A DNA stretch of 64,000 nucleotides from Diplonema papillatum (Eukaryota > Euglenozoa > Diplonemea > Diplonemida > Diplonemidae). Of this stretch, positions 1 through 9,768 are shown one piece after another. The notes under the pieces were generated by a model that was not told the origin of the DNA, did no database searches, and worked only from the letters and a program-made list of their open reading frames with translations. Within the stretch, counting starts at the first letter, position 1. The number at the start of each line of letters is the position of its first letter. The stretch is taken from the NCBI GenBank assembly GCA_030068145.1, contig JAPJBO010000351.1, positions 124,001-188,000 of the forward strand, read 5' to 3'. Both the position numbers and the translations under genes were made by a program.

Positions 1-365
1 TCTGCATGTGCGATCTCGGGCCGGCGGCTTCGCCGCGCGGGGGCACCGCTTTGGCCGAGGGGATGAGGCCGGCTGTTTCTCGCAGATCCTGTACAGCTCG
101 ACGAACCGGGCGCTCTTTCGGACTTTGTTCTCGCGCAGCTTGCGCAGGGCCGCCGCCTTCGCGACGTCGCCGGTCGTCGAGTGTCTTGACCTAGACCTTG
201 AGGAGCCCCCCGTAGATATTCTGCGCGATGCTCAGGTCCCAGCGAGAACAAGGCTTCGGCCTTCGCAACCGATGGCTGCCTCCGCCGCGCTTCCAACGCG
301 AGGGCGCTGAAGTACGTGCTGTACGTGCACGTGTCGGCGGCGAACCTGGCAGACAGCATGCGCTG
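1..365 (-). pseudogene. Decayed tandem duplicate of the 3' part of the PPR-like gene
   Basis: This stretch aligns base for base over most of its length with about 483-890, the 3' part of the intact PPR-like gene next to it, with scattered substitutions and small gaps. Blocks around 65-180 and 228-360 are nearly identical to 580-690 and 745-885. The frame is not maintained across the copy, so it is read as a partial tandem duplication that has decayed. It continues off the left edge, so the full extent is unknown. The duplicate lies downstream of its parent in the direction of transcription. Confidence 0.8.
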
Positions 366-381
366 GGTGCCAAAAGGCTCT

Positions 382-1821
382 CTAGGTGTTGGCCACGTAC
401 CAGCGACTGTCCGAAGCGGACGAATTGCCTGTCGCACCAACGACCTTCAGGCACCCTTGCAATTGGTCTAATTCGGACGTGCTCTGCATGTGCGAGGCGG
501 ACAGGGAGATGGAATCTCCTGCCGGCGGCTTCGCCGCACGCGCCCCGCCTAGAGGCACCGCTTCGGCCGAGGGGATGAGGCCGGCTGTTTGCTCGCAGAT
601 CCTGTACAGCTCGACGAACCGGGCGCTTTCTCGGACTTTGTTCTCGCGCTGCAGCTTGCGCAGGGCCGCCGCCTTCGCGACGTCGCCGGTCGCAGAGTAG
701 ACCTCGAGGAGCCCCCCGTAGATCTTCTGCGCGAAGCTCAGGTCCTGGTGCATGGCCAGCGAGAACAAGGCTTCGGCCTTCGCGACCGACGGCTGCCCGC
801 ACCGCCGCGCTTCCAGAGCGAGGACGCTGAAGTACGTGCTGTACGTGTACGTGTCGGCGGCGAACCCGGCAGACAGCATGCGCTGGATGCCGCGCGGCAC
901 CTTTTCGGTGACGCCTGCTTTGAGGTACGTCAGCAGGAGCACGTTCCAGTGGGCCGCCGTGGCCGTCCGATTCTGCGACATGGTTGCGATGATCTTGTCG
1001 GCGGCTTCGTGGTCGGCTGTGTCGAGGCAGACGCGGAGCAGCAATCCCCAGACCTCCGGCATGTCCCGCGCCTTCTCGGGCAGGCTCCGCCGGTGCCGCT
1101 GCGCGGACGCGAGGTCCCTGCTGCACCCGACGATCAGCGTGCGCGCCGTCAGCGACGGGTGGGGGACCGTTTTCAGGAACGCCCTCGCCTTCGCCTCACG
1201 CTCGGCAAGGGTGGCCGCCGTGTGTTCGGTTGTGCGCTTCATGAGGTACCCCAGGTACGCTTTTTGGACGCCGGCGCTGGGCGGCACGTTCAGCGCCTGC
1301 AGCTCGGCCAAATACGGGGTCGGATCCAGCTTCGCGACGACTGCGGTTTCCATGGCGAGTGCAATGGTGGTCGGCGTCTGCGAAACCCCGGCCGCCTTCA
1401 TCTCGCGGCTGAGCTGTTGAACGAACTCGTGGGCCCCGAGCTTCGAGCAGACCCTGAAAAGCACCATGTACGACGACTCGCCGAGCCGGCCCCTGTGCTG
1501 CAGCAGCTTGTGCCGGGCGGCGACGATCTTGCGGAACAGCGAAGACGCGCGGATGTAGTCGTGCCGGACGGAATCGAGGCGCCCGTTGTCCATAGGCGCG
1601 ACGCGCTTCAAATACGCGGCGCACTCCCCGTCGGTCGCCCCCACCGTGACATCGGGCAGCTGGTGTTGCTTGTCGCGGCTTTTTATTGGGATGCTGTCCA
1701 TGTGCACGGCCCGGCCCTGCCTCAGACACACGCGCAGCGCGTACAGAGCTCGCGGTCGTCCAAACATCAAGAGCTGCACCGGGGTAGCGGCACCGCTGGC
1801 GGGTTGAAGCCGGCGCAGCAT
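382..1821 (-). CDS. PPR-like (pentatricopeptide) helical-repeat protein, probably organelle-targeted
   Basis: A 479-residue frame of degenerate ~35-residue helical repeats typical of pentatricopeptide proteins, which bind organelle RNA for processing, stability or translation. Characteristic pieces are SYMVLFRVCSKLGAHEFV, HWNVLLLTYLKAGVTEKV, TYTYSTYFSVLALEARRCG and YGGLLEVYSATGDVAKA; at least six repeat-like units span about residues 95-400. The first 50 residues are rich in Arg, Ser and Ala and poor in acidic residues, consistent with a transit peptide. The last 70 residues lack repeats. The Met at 1821 is the first in frame; a later Met (MFGRPRAL) is an alternative start. No intron is needed. 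Family call is firm, RNA target unknown. Confidence 0.75.
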   Translation of the reverse strand: MLRRLQPASGAATPVQLLMFGRPRALYALRVCLRQGRAVHMDSIPIKSRDKQHQLPDVTVGATDGECAAYLKRVAPMDNGRLDSVRHDYIRASSLFRKIVAARHKLLQHRGRLGESSYMVLFRVCSKLGAHEFVQQLSREMKAAGVSQTPTTIALAMETAVVAKLDPTPYLAELQALNVPPSAGVQKAYLGYLMKRTTEHTAATLAEREAKARAFLKTVPHPSLTARTLIVGCSRDLASAQRHRRSLPEKARDMPEVWGLLLRVCLDTADHEAADKIIATMSQNRTATAAHWNVLLLTYLKAGVTEKVPRGIQRMLSAGFAADTYTYSTYFSVLALEARRCGQPSVAKAEALFSLAMHQDLSFAQKIYGGLLEVYSATGDVAKAAALRKLQRENKVRESARFVELYRICEQTAGLIPSAEAVPLGGARAAKPPAGDSISLSASHMQSTSELDQLQGCLKVVGATGNSSASDSRWYVANT

Positions 1822-3390
1822 TTATTCATTTTTTCGCATGAAAGGGCCGGTGAAGGTTTTCGTTCCATCCTGTCATGAACCGACTGTTTTCCGGAACAGA
1901 AAGGTACGAAGGCGGGTCGTGTTTCACGCTGGTATGCAGGGCTGGTATTCAGCTTCGCCCGTCGGTCTACTATCTGGTCTTTTACTGTTGTGGTTGACCT
2001 TTCTCGGTTCTACACCCTTCTCAGGTTCGCTCGAATAATTTTGATTCATTGCCCGGGTATTCGACGGTGCTCATGATGCAAATTTAAAGGTTGGCACTTG
2101 CTCGTTTGAATCCTGGTGCTCATACGACGCGCCCAAAAAGATCCCCCGCAAACCCGTCAAAGTGACGACGGTGCTATTTTAAACAGATGTGTCAGAACCC
2201 GCTGTACACTGCGCCCCGGTTCCCTTTTGCTGGCATAAGACTCTTGCGTTTGCCACCCGGGTTCCTTAGAAGGCCCCCCTCTCTGTCGTCGCAAGGGGCT
2301 TAGCGAATTCGTGGGCCGGTGGCGGAGAAAAAAGGTGAAGAAGCGTTTCCAGACAGTTTTTTGAAGATGGGAAAGGGCTAGACACGGGGAAGACGGCACG
2401 GCCGGCGGGCAATGCAAGGCCTGAAAGGCGTTACTACTGGCGACGGCTGTAATTGCGTGCCTGTAGACAATGCGAAGGCACATTATCTTTCATGCGGGCT
2501 GGCAGGCTATGAGTACAAATTAGCTATGAGGCGTATCAAACTACGTGGGGAAGCAATTCCTTCTTCGTGTTAATCCACTGTTTCGGTACAAGTGTTTGCG
2601 TTGAGGCCGATAGGCCGGCCATAGTCGAAACTACGACGGCTCTTCGTTCTTTGCGGCCCCGTGGAAATTGGCACTTGCTGCGAGTCTAGTCTTAAGTGCG
2701 TTTTCGGCTATTCGAACGGAGCTCTGTACGTTTACCAAAGGCAAATATAAAAAGAGGAAAATACAGCAAAAAGAAATGGCTGGCCGTGGTTCGGCTTTTT
2801 TGCTTAATTGTTGGGTCATTTTGGCCAGCATACGCCAGCACGATATGGATCACGCGCACCTCCGCACGCCTGGCTTCGTGATACCAGTGCGCGGCCAAAA
2901 CTATGGGTCGATCGCTTGAGCATCATCCATTTTCGGGGCCGGTGCATTCGGCAGGCGAGTTGTTGCACTGTCAACATCGGACACCTCTTGTTGGATCTGG
3001 TGATGAAGCGCTTCTCCTGTCTGCTGGTCGATCGACGCGGCCTTCGGTTTCTTTCATGTTTTGCTTTTAAGAGTGAAAGTTTTGTCCGAGAGCACTGATT
3101 GGGAAACCCAGCTTGTGAAGGAATGTGTGCCAGTAGAAATACAGGGGCAAGTGGGTACGAAGGCGGAAGCGACAGCCCGCCGTCCCAGCCTAACAGGGCG
3201 GCGGCGTGCTTCGGTGGCCGTGTTACTATTTGGTTCCGCGTAGGGAGCAATAGTTCACGACAACGCCGTGAGGCGGGAAAGCCTGCATCAAGAAGTAGCT
3301 GACAGCTGCGTGGCGAAAGCAGATGGGGGGAGCCAGTGTGAAGAACAAGATCTGGGCCTCCGGGCCAAGGGCCAAGCAATTTTTAGAGTT
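1822..3390. other. Intergenic, no supported gene
   Basis: Only short frames without codon bias or recognisable motifs. The first 200 bases lie upstream of the PPR-like gene and probably hold its promoter, but no core motif stands out. Confidence 0.5.
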
Positions 3391-3396
3391 AAAGTT

Positions 3397-3426
3397 ACAC
3401 CCGATAAAAAAAAATTTATCGGGTGT
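3397..3426. repeat. Perfect 12-bp stem hairpin with A6 loop
   Basis: ACACCCGATAAA is followed by six A and then its exact reverse complement. It could be a miniature palindromic insertion or the end of a decayed element. No gene ends close by, so a terminator role has no support. Confidence 0.7.
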
Positions 3427-3726
3427 GCCCAAGACCTCTGGGCAGGGCAGATGGAATGGTCAAAGTCCCCTAAAATTGTGGCAAACTCCGGTCCCCCCCA
3501 GGCATCTTGTTAAGAACCATCCATCCATCCATCAGCCGGCTGACCCCCCCCCGCTATTTCACTGTGGAGGGGGGGAGACGCTACCTGTCACACTCGAAGG
3601 TGGTCACCACGGTGGGCGGTCAGAAAAAAAAAACTTTTATTTTTGCCCCAAAAAACCCCAAATACCACACTTTGGAAAATTTTTGTGGGCCCACTTTTGG
3701 CAGGGAATTTTGACCATTTCACCTTC

Positions 3727-3846
3727 GAGAATTTGACCACCCAGCCTCCAAGGCAACTGCACCACGTACTTGTCATGCGTATGACCGAGAATTTGACCAC
3801 CCAGCCTCCAAGGCAACTGCACCACGTACTTGTCATGCGTATGACA
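3727..3846. repeat. 60-bp tandem duplication at the left edge of a long-TIR element
   Basis: Two nearly identical 60-bp copies (from GAGAATTTGACCACCCAG to TGTCATGCGTATGAC) lie head to tail. The inner part of each copy, from CACCACGTACTTGTCAT, is the outer tip of the inverted repeat of the element that follows, so the tip itself has been duplicated. Confidence 0.9.
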
Positions 3847-5266
3847 AGTACGTTGTACTTGTCATATGACAAGTTTTGTGAAGGAATTACTCTAGTCTCG
3901 CATACAATTGGCTGAGAAAAGTATGTTTACAACCCAATACTCGCAAAAGGTATTAATTCAAGCGACAACTGGATGATCAAGCTCTGTGGCAGAAGAAACA
4001 TAGACGCAAAGCTCTCCCAGTCCCTGCACCTAGGTCCCAAAGGAGTTTGCGCGAGATGGCTATGTTCTGCGGTGCAAATGGAAAAAAGGAATTGGGTGTC
4101 TACAGGCAAGCTTTTATCAAGGGCTAGTTCACCCGAGGATCCCATAAAGATAGTGGCACCACGAAACGAGGAAAGAACGGAAGATGTGTTTGTCCCGTTC
4201 CCTTCGAGAAGAAAAGGTTGGAGGCACAGAGGACAGGTTTTCTTATCAGCTTCTTTGGATGCACATACAGTAAGTGTTGCCTAAAGCCAAGTGTCCCAAT
4301 ATGCTTTCCATTCCAGAACGGGCAGTTTTGCTTGACTCGCGTAATGGAGGCCGATGGTGGGTGTCATAGAGTGCATACAAACCCCTGATGCTGGAAAGCC
4401 AGTCTTTCGGCACACGCAACAAAAGACTTCTGCTTTCTCGGTACTGCCCTCTGCTTCAGCAACCACGCCACGGTGTTTCCCTACAAACACACGCCTTTAG
4501 AATCGCCCCCTCGTCTACCATTGCAAAGATAAGCAACAAACACACGCCCCTCACCATGAGCGCAAACCCGCACACCTGGACAAAACAAAAACGAGAACAA
4601 GAAGTCCGCGACATGGGAGCGATGGGCATCCTACACTTCCCGACAAACATTCGACACGACATGCTATCCTTCGAACTCCAGACCAAACATGTTGATTTTC
4701 AACTGAAACCTCTCCATCCGACGAACGACACAATACACATTGCTCGTGCCGACGACCTGTGGAAACAGGCCACCCCAAAGTTGGACTCGACTTCGCAACG
4801 TGGGCTTTAGTGAGCACAGCGGCAAAAAGACAGGGCCAGAAGTATTTTGGTAGCCCGCAATGTCTGCAAGCAGGGTTTAGTTTGCCGGACACGGCAGTTG
4901 GTCTGTCTGTGTCCAATTCCTTTCTTCCATTTCGCACCGCAGAACATAGCCATCTCGCGCAAACTCCTTTGGGACCTAGGTGCAGGGACTGGGAGAGCTT
5001 TCCGTCTTTGTTCTTCTGTCACAGAGCTTGATCAGTCAGTTGTCGCTTGAGTTAATACTTTTTGCGAGTATTGGGTTGTATACCATACTTTTCTCAGCCA
5101 ATTGTATGCGAGAGTAGAGCAATTCCTTCACAAAACTTGTCATATGACAAGTAGGTACTTGTCATATGACAAGTAAATACTTGTCATATGACAAGTCATA
5201 CTTGTCATATGACAAGTACATGTACTTGTCATATGTACTTGTCATACGTATGACAAGTACGTGGTG
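3820..5266. mobile_element. Foldback/MITE-like element with ~280-bp TIRs made of CATATG-centred palindromes
   Basis: The sequence from 3820 inward (CACCACGTACTTGTCAT...) matches the reverse complement of the sequence from 5266 backward. After the tip comes an array of the palindrome ACTTGTCATATGACAAGT (one copy on the left, at least five on the right, about 5135-5240), then a long conserved arm through about 4096 on the left and 4914 on the right at roughly 90% identity. The core between about 4100 and 4910 is unique and holds an open frame on the plus strand (ATG at 4556, 84 codons to 4810) with no known domain. No transposase is seen, so it is non-autonomous. Arm length suggests a foldback or Mutator-like origin; no target duplication was found. 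Confidence 0.8.
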
Positions 5267-6339
5267 TGCACTGTAGAGGGGGGGGGTCTGGTTTATCCGG
5301 CCATCCGGCCAAAGTGGCTGATCCTTAACAAGAGCGCTGGTCCCCCCCCCTCCACTCCCTTTTTAACATTATTAGCAGGCAATAAGCAGCCCAAGTTGCA
5401 AACAGGTGTACCGTTGTCGGGGGGAAAAGACACTGCCTCTCATGCGGGGAGGGGGTGCCTTTTTCAATTGAGCAAACCATAAATGAGATACACGTTGTGC
5501 GTGGGGTGATAGTGCGGCGCAATCGCTGAACACGGGGCAGATCACGGACCTCGTCAGCGCAGGAAGTGAGTGTTCGCGGAGGGCGCATATGTGGGCTGGG
5601 TTGTTCATTGAACCAACCACAGGCTTCGGGGAGAGGATGGGTTCGGGTGACCGAAAGAGCTTCGAAGAAATTTGGAAATGTCACAGCTGCGGAAGAAATG
5701 TGCTCATGCGCGGCTGCGGGACACCGCCTCTCGAAGTTGGTGGCACATTGCAGAACAACGTTGTGCTCGTGCAGAATGTGTCAGAACAACGTTGATCTGG
5801 TTCAGCGCAGTGCAGCCTCAAGGCAGAAGCGATATGGCAGGGAGGATTTCGCAACAGATAGAGTATCACGTCACATCAACAACAAGGAGGCTTCATGGGG
5901 CGGGCTCACTCATGAGACGTGCTCGGTTGAACTAACTCTGCTCGAAGCGACACAATGCGCCGCTGTCGCTCGTCCTCTGACATTGACTGTTTCCAGCGCA
6001 GTGTGCGCATCTCCTCCTCGCGATAGGCAGCGAACGCTTTTGGATTATAGCTGTGATCGGTTTTAGCGTTTCTTATTTTGAGTTAGGTTACAGGGTACCA
6101 GACTGCAGAACCACGGGCCTACGGGTCAAGTGGCTACCGATTTCCCAAACTAAAGCATCAAGGCTTGGCGCACCTTGGGGCTTGGCGCTCGCTGAACACA
6201 AGCTCGTCGAGACGGTCACCACAGGGCAGAGCGGACGGGGTTGTGGCACTGTGCTGCCTCCGACTCAAGCTTTGCAAGCTGTGGTTGACCGTCACGTTCC
6301 TGGGCCAGGAGCGGCCTTTTTCTTTTTCTTTTTCTTCTT
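5267..6339. other. Intergenic, no supported gene
   Basis: C- and G-homopolymer tracts near 5278 and 5342 and chance frames only. A 166-codon open frame on the plus strand (5566-6066) has no motif or plausible composition and is not called. Confidence 0.4.
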
Positions 6340-6680
6340 TCTGTCATGTACAAAAGGGAACCTCGTTCGCTTGTTTTCGCTTCAGGATTCGCTTCGAAGG
6401 TCGAAGCGAACTAACGAATAAAAACGAGGAACCCCGCATTAAAGCGGGTCTGCACGGGGTTTTCTAGCGTTTATTTGGTGTGATCCATATAGTACGGTGA
6501 AACCATGGTAGAACTACGGAAGAACTACGGAAAACTCGAAAGGGGTGTCCAAAAATTATTTTTCCGGTGCTCGGGATTTTTCCAGGAGCCCGGGTTTCGG
6601 CTAAGGGGTAATGCATTTCAGACGGGTTTTCCGCACCTTTTCATGCAGCCTTTTGATGACATTTGAGCACTGGGAGCGAA

Positions 6681-6697
6681 AGAAATGTGAAAACGGG
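6681..6697 (+). repeat. Recurrent motif AGAARTGTGAAAACGGG
   Basis: The same 17-mer, with at most a one- or two-base change, is found on the plus strand at 6681, 10713, 10799, 30742 and 47851, in purine-rich surroundings (GAAGAAG before, AAG/GAAG after). No copy was noticed on the minus strand. Confidence 0.6.
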
Positions 6698-6889
6698 GAT
6701 TTGCCAAGAGGAAAGGAGAAGTGATGGAGGCTGACGATGTTGTTCGACCAGACTCGAGTGCAATGTCACTTCGTTTTCCTTAGACGTAACTGTTCTGGTT
6801 GAGTGCGAGAGACGTTATGCCGCTGGCAGCCAGGACGACACGGTTGCGCACCGTCGTAGGTATTCTCATGCACGAGCGGGTAAGCAAAG

Positions 6890-7801
6890 GTGTCTCGTCG
6901 AAGAGATCTGGGCTTGAACCTAGTCTCGCGAGATATGGAGTTCCTGAAGGAAACCCAAAACTGCAATGTCGCCCTGCAGTTCGATACTGGGCCACCAGAC
7001 CCGGCTTCGCAACGGGCCGGTGGCCACTTTACAGCGACATGGAAAAACGATGAAGGGAGAATCCTGTGGCACCACCTCGACGTTCACATCACATGCCATG
7101 GTATCATCCAGAAGATGGTTCAGTACTTCGCGAAGTTGACAGACGAACTGATTGCGTTGAATGTACTGGACGAGGAAGCCTCATTGGGCAAGACCGTTTT
7201 TGTGTCGTGTATGTCGACAGGGGTGCTGCTCTTGGTGGATTCGCGTGCACGCGGGGCTTTGAAGTTGTCCACCGCATGCACCGGGTTGCCACAGCAGCGA
7301 TCTCGTCGCTTCACTTTGATAAGGAGACAAAGGCTGTATGCCAGGCCGCAAATTACGTCAGTCGGTCCAGAGTTTCAGGAATGGCTTGCCGCCGAATACA
7401 GCATTCAAGAGGTCAAGGGGTTCTTGTGGCAGTGCGCCACACTCGGCAGGTTTGGCCCTGCATGGGCTGCTGCGTTCTGCATGAGAGCCCATGTTGGAAA
7501 CTCGGGAAAGTCGGTACTTGAGTTGCTATTCGTGTTCTTCGGTAAGTTCCCTGAGATGGTATCGCAGTCATCTGCAAAGACGAACGTCCTGCACCGCTTA
7601 GGGAAGCAAGATGTTCAGACTACAGATCGCAGGCTGGGTCTAGGCTTCGCTCTTGTTGTGTACCCTTTCTTCAGAGCTCTGTGGGGGTTTGCTGATGGTA
7701 ATCACAAACCTCATATTCACGGTTGGCATCGTGAAATCGCTGTTCTCAAGTTTGTCCATCTTTGCAATGAAAGCAGACATTGCGAGAACGGTGCGACGTA
7801 G
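6890..7801 (+). CDS. Putative transposase fragment (N-terminal/central) of the TTATT-TSD transposon
   Basis: A 303-codon open frame within the transposon. The stretch after residue 30 (QFDTGPPDPASQRAGGHFTA, then the GRILWHHLDVH strand) resembles the strand pattern around a first catalytic Asp of DDE transposases, but this is weak. Toward the end the frame probably overruns an exon boundary or break, because neighbouring frames look equally protein-like. Residue assignments for a DDE triad cannot be made. Confidence 0.4.
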   Translation: MSRRRDLGLNLVSRDMEFLKETQNCNVALQFDTGPPDPASQRAGGHFTATWKNDEGRILWHHLDVHITCHGIIQKMVQYFAKLTDELIALNVLDEEASLGKTVFVSCMSTGVLLLVDSRARGALKLSTACTGLPQQRSRRFTLIRRQRLYARPQITSVGPEFQEWLAAEYSIQEVKGFLWQCATLGRFGPAWAAAFCMRAHVGNSGKSVLELLFVFFGKFPEMVSQSSAKTNVLHRLGKQDVQTTDRRLGLGFALVVYPFFRALWGFADGNHKPHIHGWHREIAVLKFVHLCNESRHCENGAT

Positions 7802-8418
7802 GGAAACTGTGCTGGGTGTTCCTCAGGAATGTCGGATCACACCTGAGACGCTGTCGTGGAAGACAACCGTACCCCGATCCCGAAGCAGTGACACAAGTGA
7901 ACGCCAACCTTCCCGACGGTGTTGTACGTCACGGAATTGGAAAGTACTATGGAGCAAAGGCACTTCGTCTCGGGCGATCACCCCACTGTCCGGCCGAAAC
8001 ACAAGTGACGCGGCTTTTCTGAAAGGCCTGCTGCACCACGCAGCCTGCGGGTTCATCTTGGAAGTACAAAGGTTTTGCACTCAGGAAGACCCCTCTGTTC
8101 CGCGTCCTGTAACGCTTGGCCCATCCCTGGTCGAAGGCACTGTCGGAAAGCTCAAGCGAGAAATAGCGGATCAGGGAAACCGGCGGATTCGACATTTGCT
8201 GTCGCGCCAAGTTGTGCACCGCGGCACCTCCCCGTCCACGGTACGCCGCCACTTCGGGTGCAAAGATGCCTCGAAAATACGGTGGCGTCAGCAATCGAAA
8301 GCATCCATGATCGCAAAGTACGCCTGGAGCGCTTGAAGTTGGACTACCTCGCCAAGAAAGAGAAGATAGCCGGTAAAGCTCGCAGGAGAAAGCAACGGCG
8401 GGAGGCGTACCGCCAGAC

Positions 8419-8817
8419 GTGGAACTGCGGTTCGATGATGACACCAACTGGCCGAAGGAGCTCCTCATGAAGCAAGCTGACGCTCGTCGCTTCACCGCGT
8501 CACAGAAGTTGAACAAGAAGGACTTGGTCTCCCGCATTCAAGGGTGCGATGCAGGAAGTACGAGCGCGGCGCTTCTTGCTTTAACAAAGAAGCGCGGCAT
8601 CCGTAGAGTTGGTCCTTCGAGCACAACACCCACCCTGCTCAAAAAACTGCAAGAGTATGACGACAAGTTGCCGTTGCCATCATCGGTGAAAGACTCCATG
8701 TTAGCTGTTGATGATGGCAACGAGTCTGTGTCGGAGGATGATATTGAAGACGGACACTTTGAGAGCGGTGGAGACAGCGACAATAGCGACCACTCTAAAC
8801 GAAGACGTCAAACATGA
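8419..8817 (+). CDS. C-terminal part of the same transposon's protein: SAP-like helices and acidic tail
   Basis: 132 codons ending 250 bases before the right TIR. Two helix-rich segments (KLNKKDLVSRIQGCDAG and TPTLLKKLQEYDDKLP) have the spacing of SAP-like DNA-binding helices. They are followed by an acidic Ser/Asp/Glu tail (SVSEDDIEDGHFESGGDSDN) and a final basic KRRRQT. The upstream adjoining frame (8075-8470) is Lys/Arg-rich and coiled-coil-like. Placement and strand fit the 3' end of the element's gene. Confidence 0.45.
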   Translation: MELRFDDDTNWPKELLMKQADARRFTASQKLNKKDLVSRIQGCDAGSTSAALLALTKKRGIRRVGPSSTTPTLLKKLQEYDDKLPLPSSVKDSMLAVDDGNESVSEDDIEDGHFESGGDSDNSDHSKRRRQT

Positions 8818-9768
8818 CATGATGCAGATACAGATATTCTGTGACATAACCAGTAGAATCTAGCGGTCGATTTTCTGCCTCGTTTTTTCTTTTTGGTTGC
8901 AGAATTTGGTGCTCCAGGCATGCAGAGACCAAACTGACAGCCCTGCGCAAGTAGTTGGGTAAAAAGCGAACTTTCACTGTAAAAATAATTTTTGGACACC
9001 CTTAGTACGGCAAGACTACGGAAGAAGTACGGAAGAACTACGGAAAACTGGAGGGCGGATCACACCATTATTGTAGTTTAAAACATGGACGCAGTTACAC
9101 TAGAACACCGTGAAACGAGACACGAGAACCCGGGCATTGCTTCGTTTGGAGCGATCAGGACTTCGGACGACCGCCCCGGATGTTCAATCCTCGCTGAAAG
9201 GTGTTGACTCTTGAGGACGACTTTGCTGGACATTCGCTTAGGACTTTTCTACAGACCAGAACAGAACAATTTGCCTTGCTCACCTTGTGTTCTCGGACAG
9301 CCGTTCTTCTTGTAGAAATGCGCTGACTCAGCTCAAGAGATGGCACCTGGAAAGACGAAGCCTCTGGGTCGAAACATACACCAAAGTTGGCTCGACGCGT
9401 GGGGTTTACCTGCAGAACGACCATAATCGCTTTTATTCGCAAAAGAAAAGCGAGCGTGAAGCGAATAAAAGCGAACGAGGTTCCCTTTTGTCCGTGACGT
9501 GAAGTTCGTTCGTGTAGTTCGCTTACCGGCTATGATACGATCGGAGCAACGTGTACGCCGGGTCACACATCGTGTGCAAGTTCAGCGTTGAGTCTGGCAG
9601 CAGTTAAGTGCTACAGAGGCTCCTGGCCAGCCCCAACGCACTTCATACGTGTACGGACACGTCAAAGCCGGCCCAGCACTTTGGTCTGTTTCCGTGCAGA
9701 GGTGGCGGTCGCCGCGTCGCTAAATGAAAGTTGCACAAAATTGACGGATTATATCCTGTTGTGCTGTC

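Larger units (their letters stand above)
6476..9067 (+). mobile_element. DNA transposon, 2.6 kb, TIR TGGTGTGATCC, 5-bp TSD TTATT
   Basis: The ends TGGTGTGATCC (6476) and GGATCACACCA (to 9067) are exact inverted repeats, and TTATT lies directly outside both (6471-6475, 9068-9072). Further in, the terminal regions share TACGGAAGAACTACGGAAAA motifs and a second inverted pair, GGGTGTCCAAAAATTATTTT (near 6543 and 8980-9002). Inside, all coding is on the plus strand in at least three frames (about 6890-7800, 7653-8336, 8419-8817), which may be exons or a decaying transposase. The superfamily is not recognised: a 5-bp TSD does not fit Tc1, hAT, PIF or piggyBac. Confidence 0.8.
6340..9505. mobile_element. 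Inverted-repeat element (AAGCGAA-rich ends), split by a DNA transposon
   Basis: The left end at about 6340-6391 (GTACAAAAGGGAACCTCGTT followed by CGCTT/TTTTCGCTTC motifs) is matched in reverse complement at about 9457-9505. The left arm also folds on itself: GGGAACCTCGTT near 6358 pairs with AACGAGGAACCC near 6424. Without the transposon at 6476-9067 the host element would be about 570 bp, so it looks like a MITE that received a later insertion. No coding capacity of its own is visible. Confidence 0.6.

Noticed and set aside
589-1878. 429-codon plus-strand frame
   Set aside because: Antisense shadow of the PPR-like gene in GC-rich codons.
5566-6066. 166-codon plus-strand frame
   Set aside because: No motif, Cys/Arg-rich chance composition, not flanked by any supporting signal.
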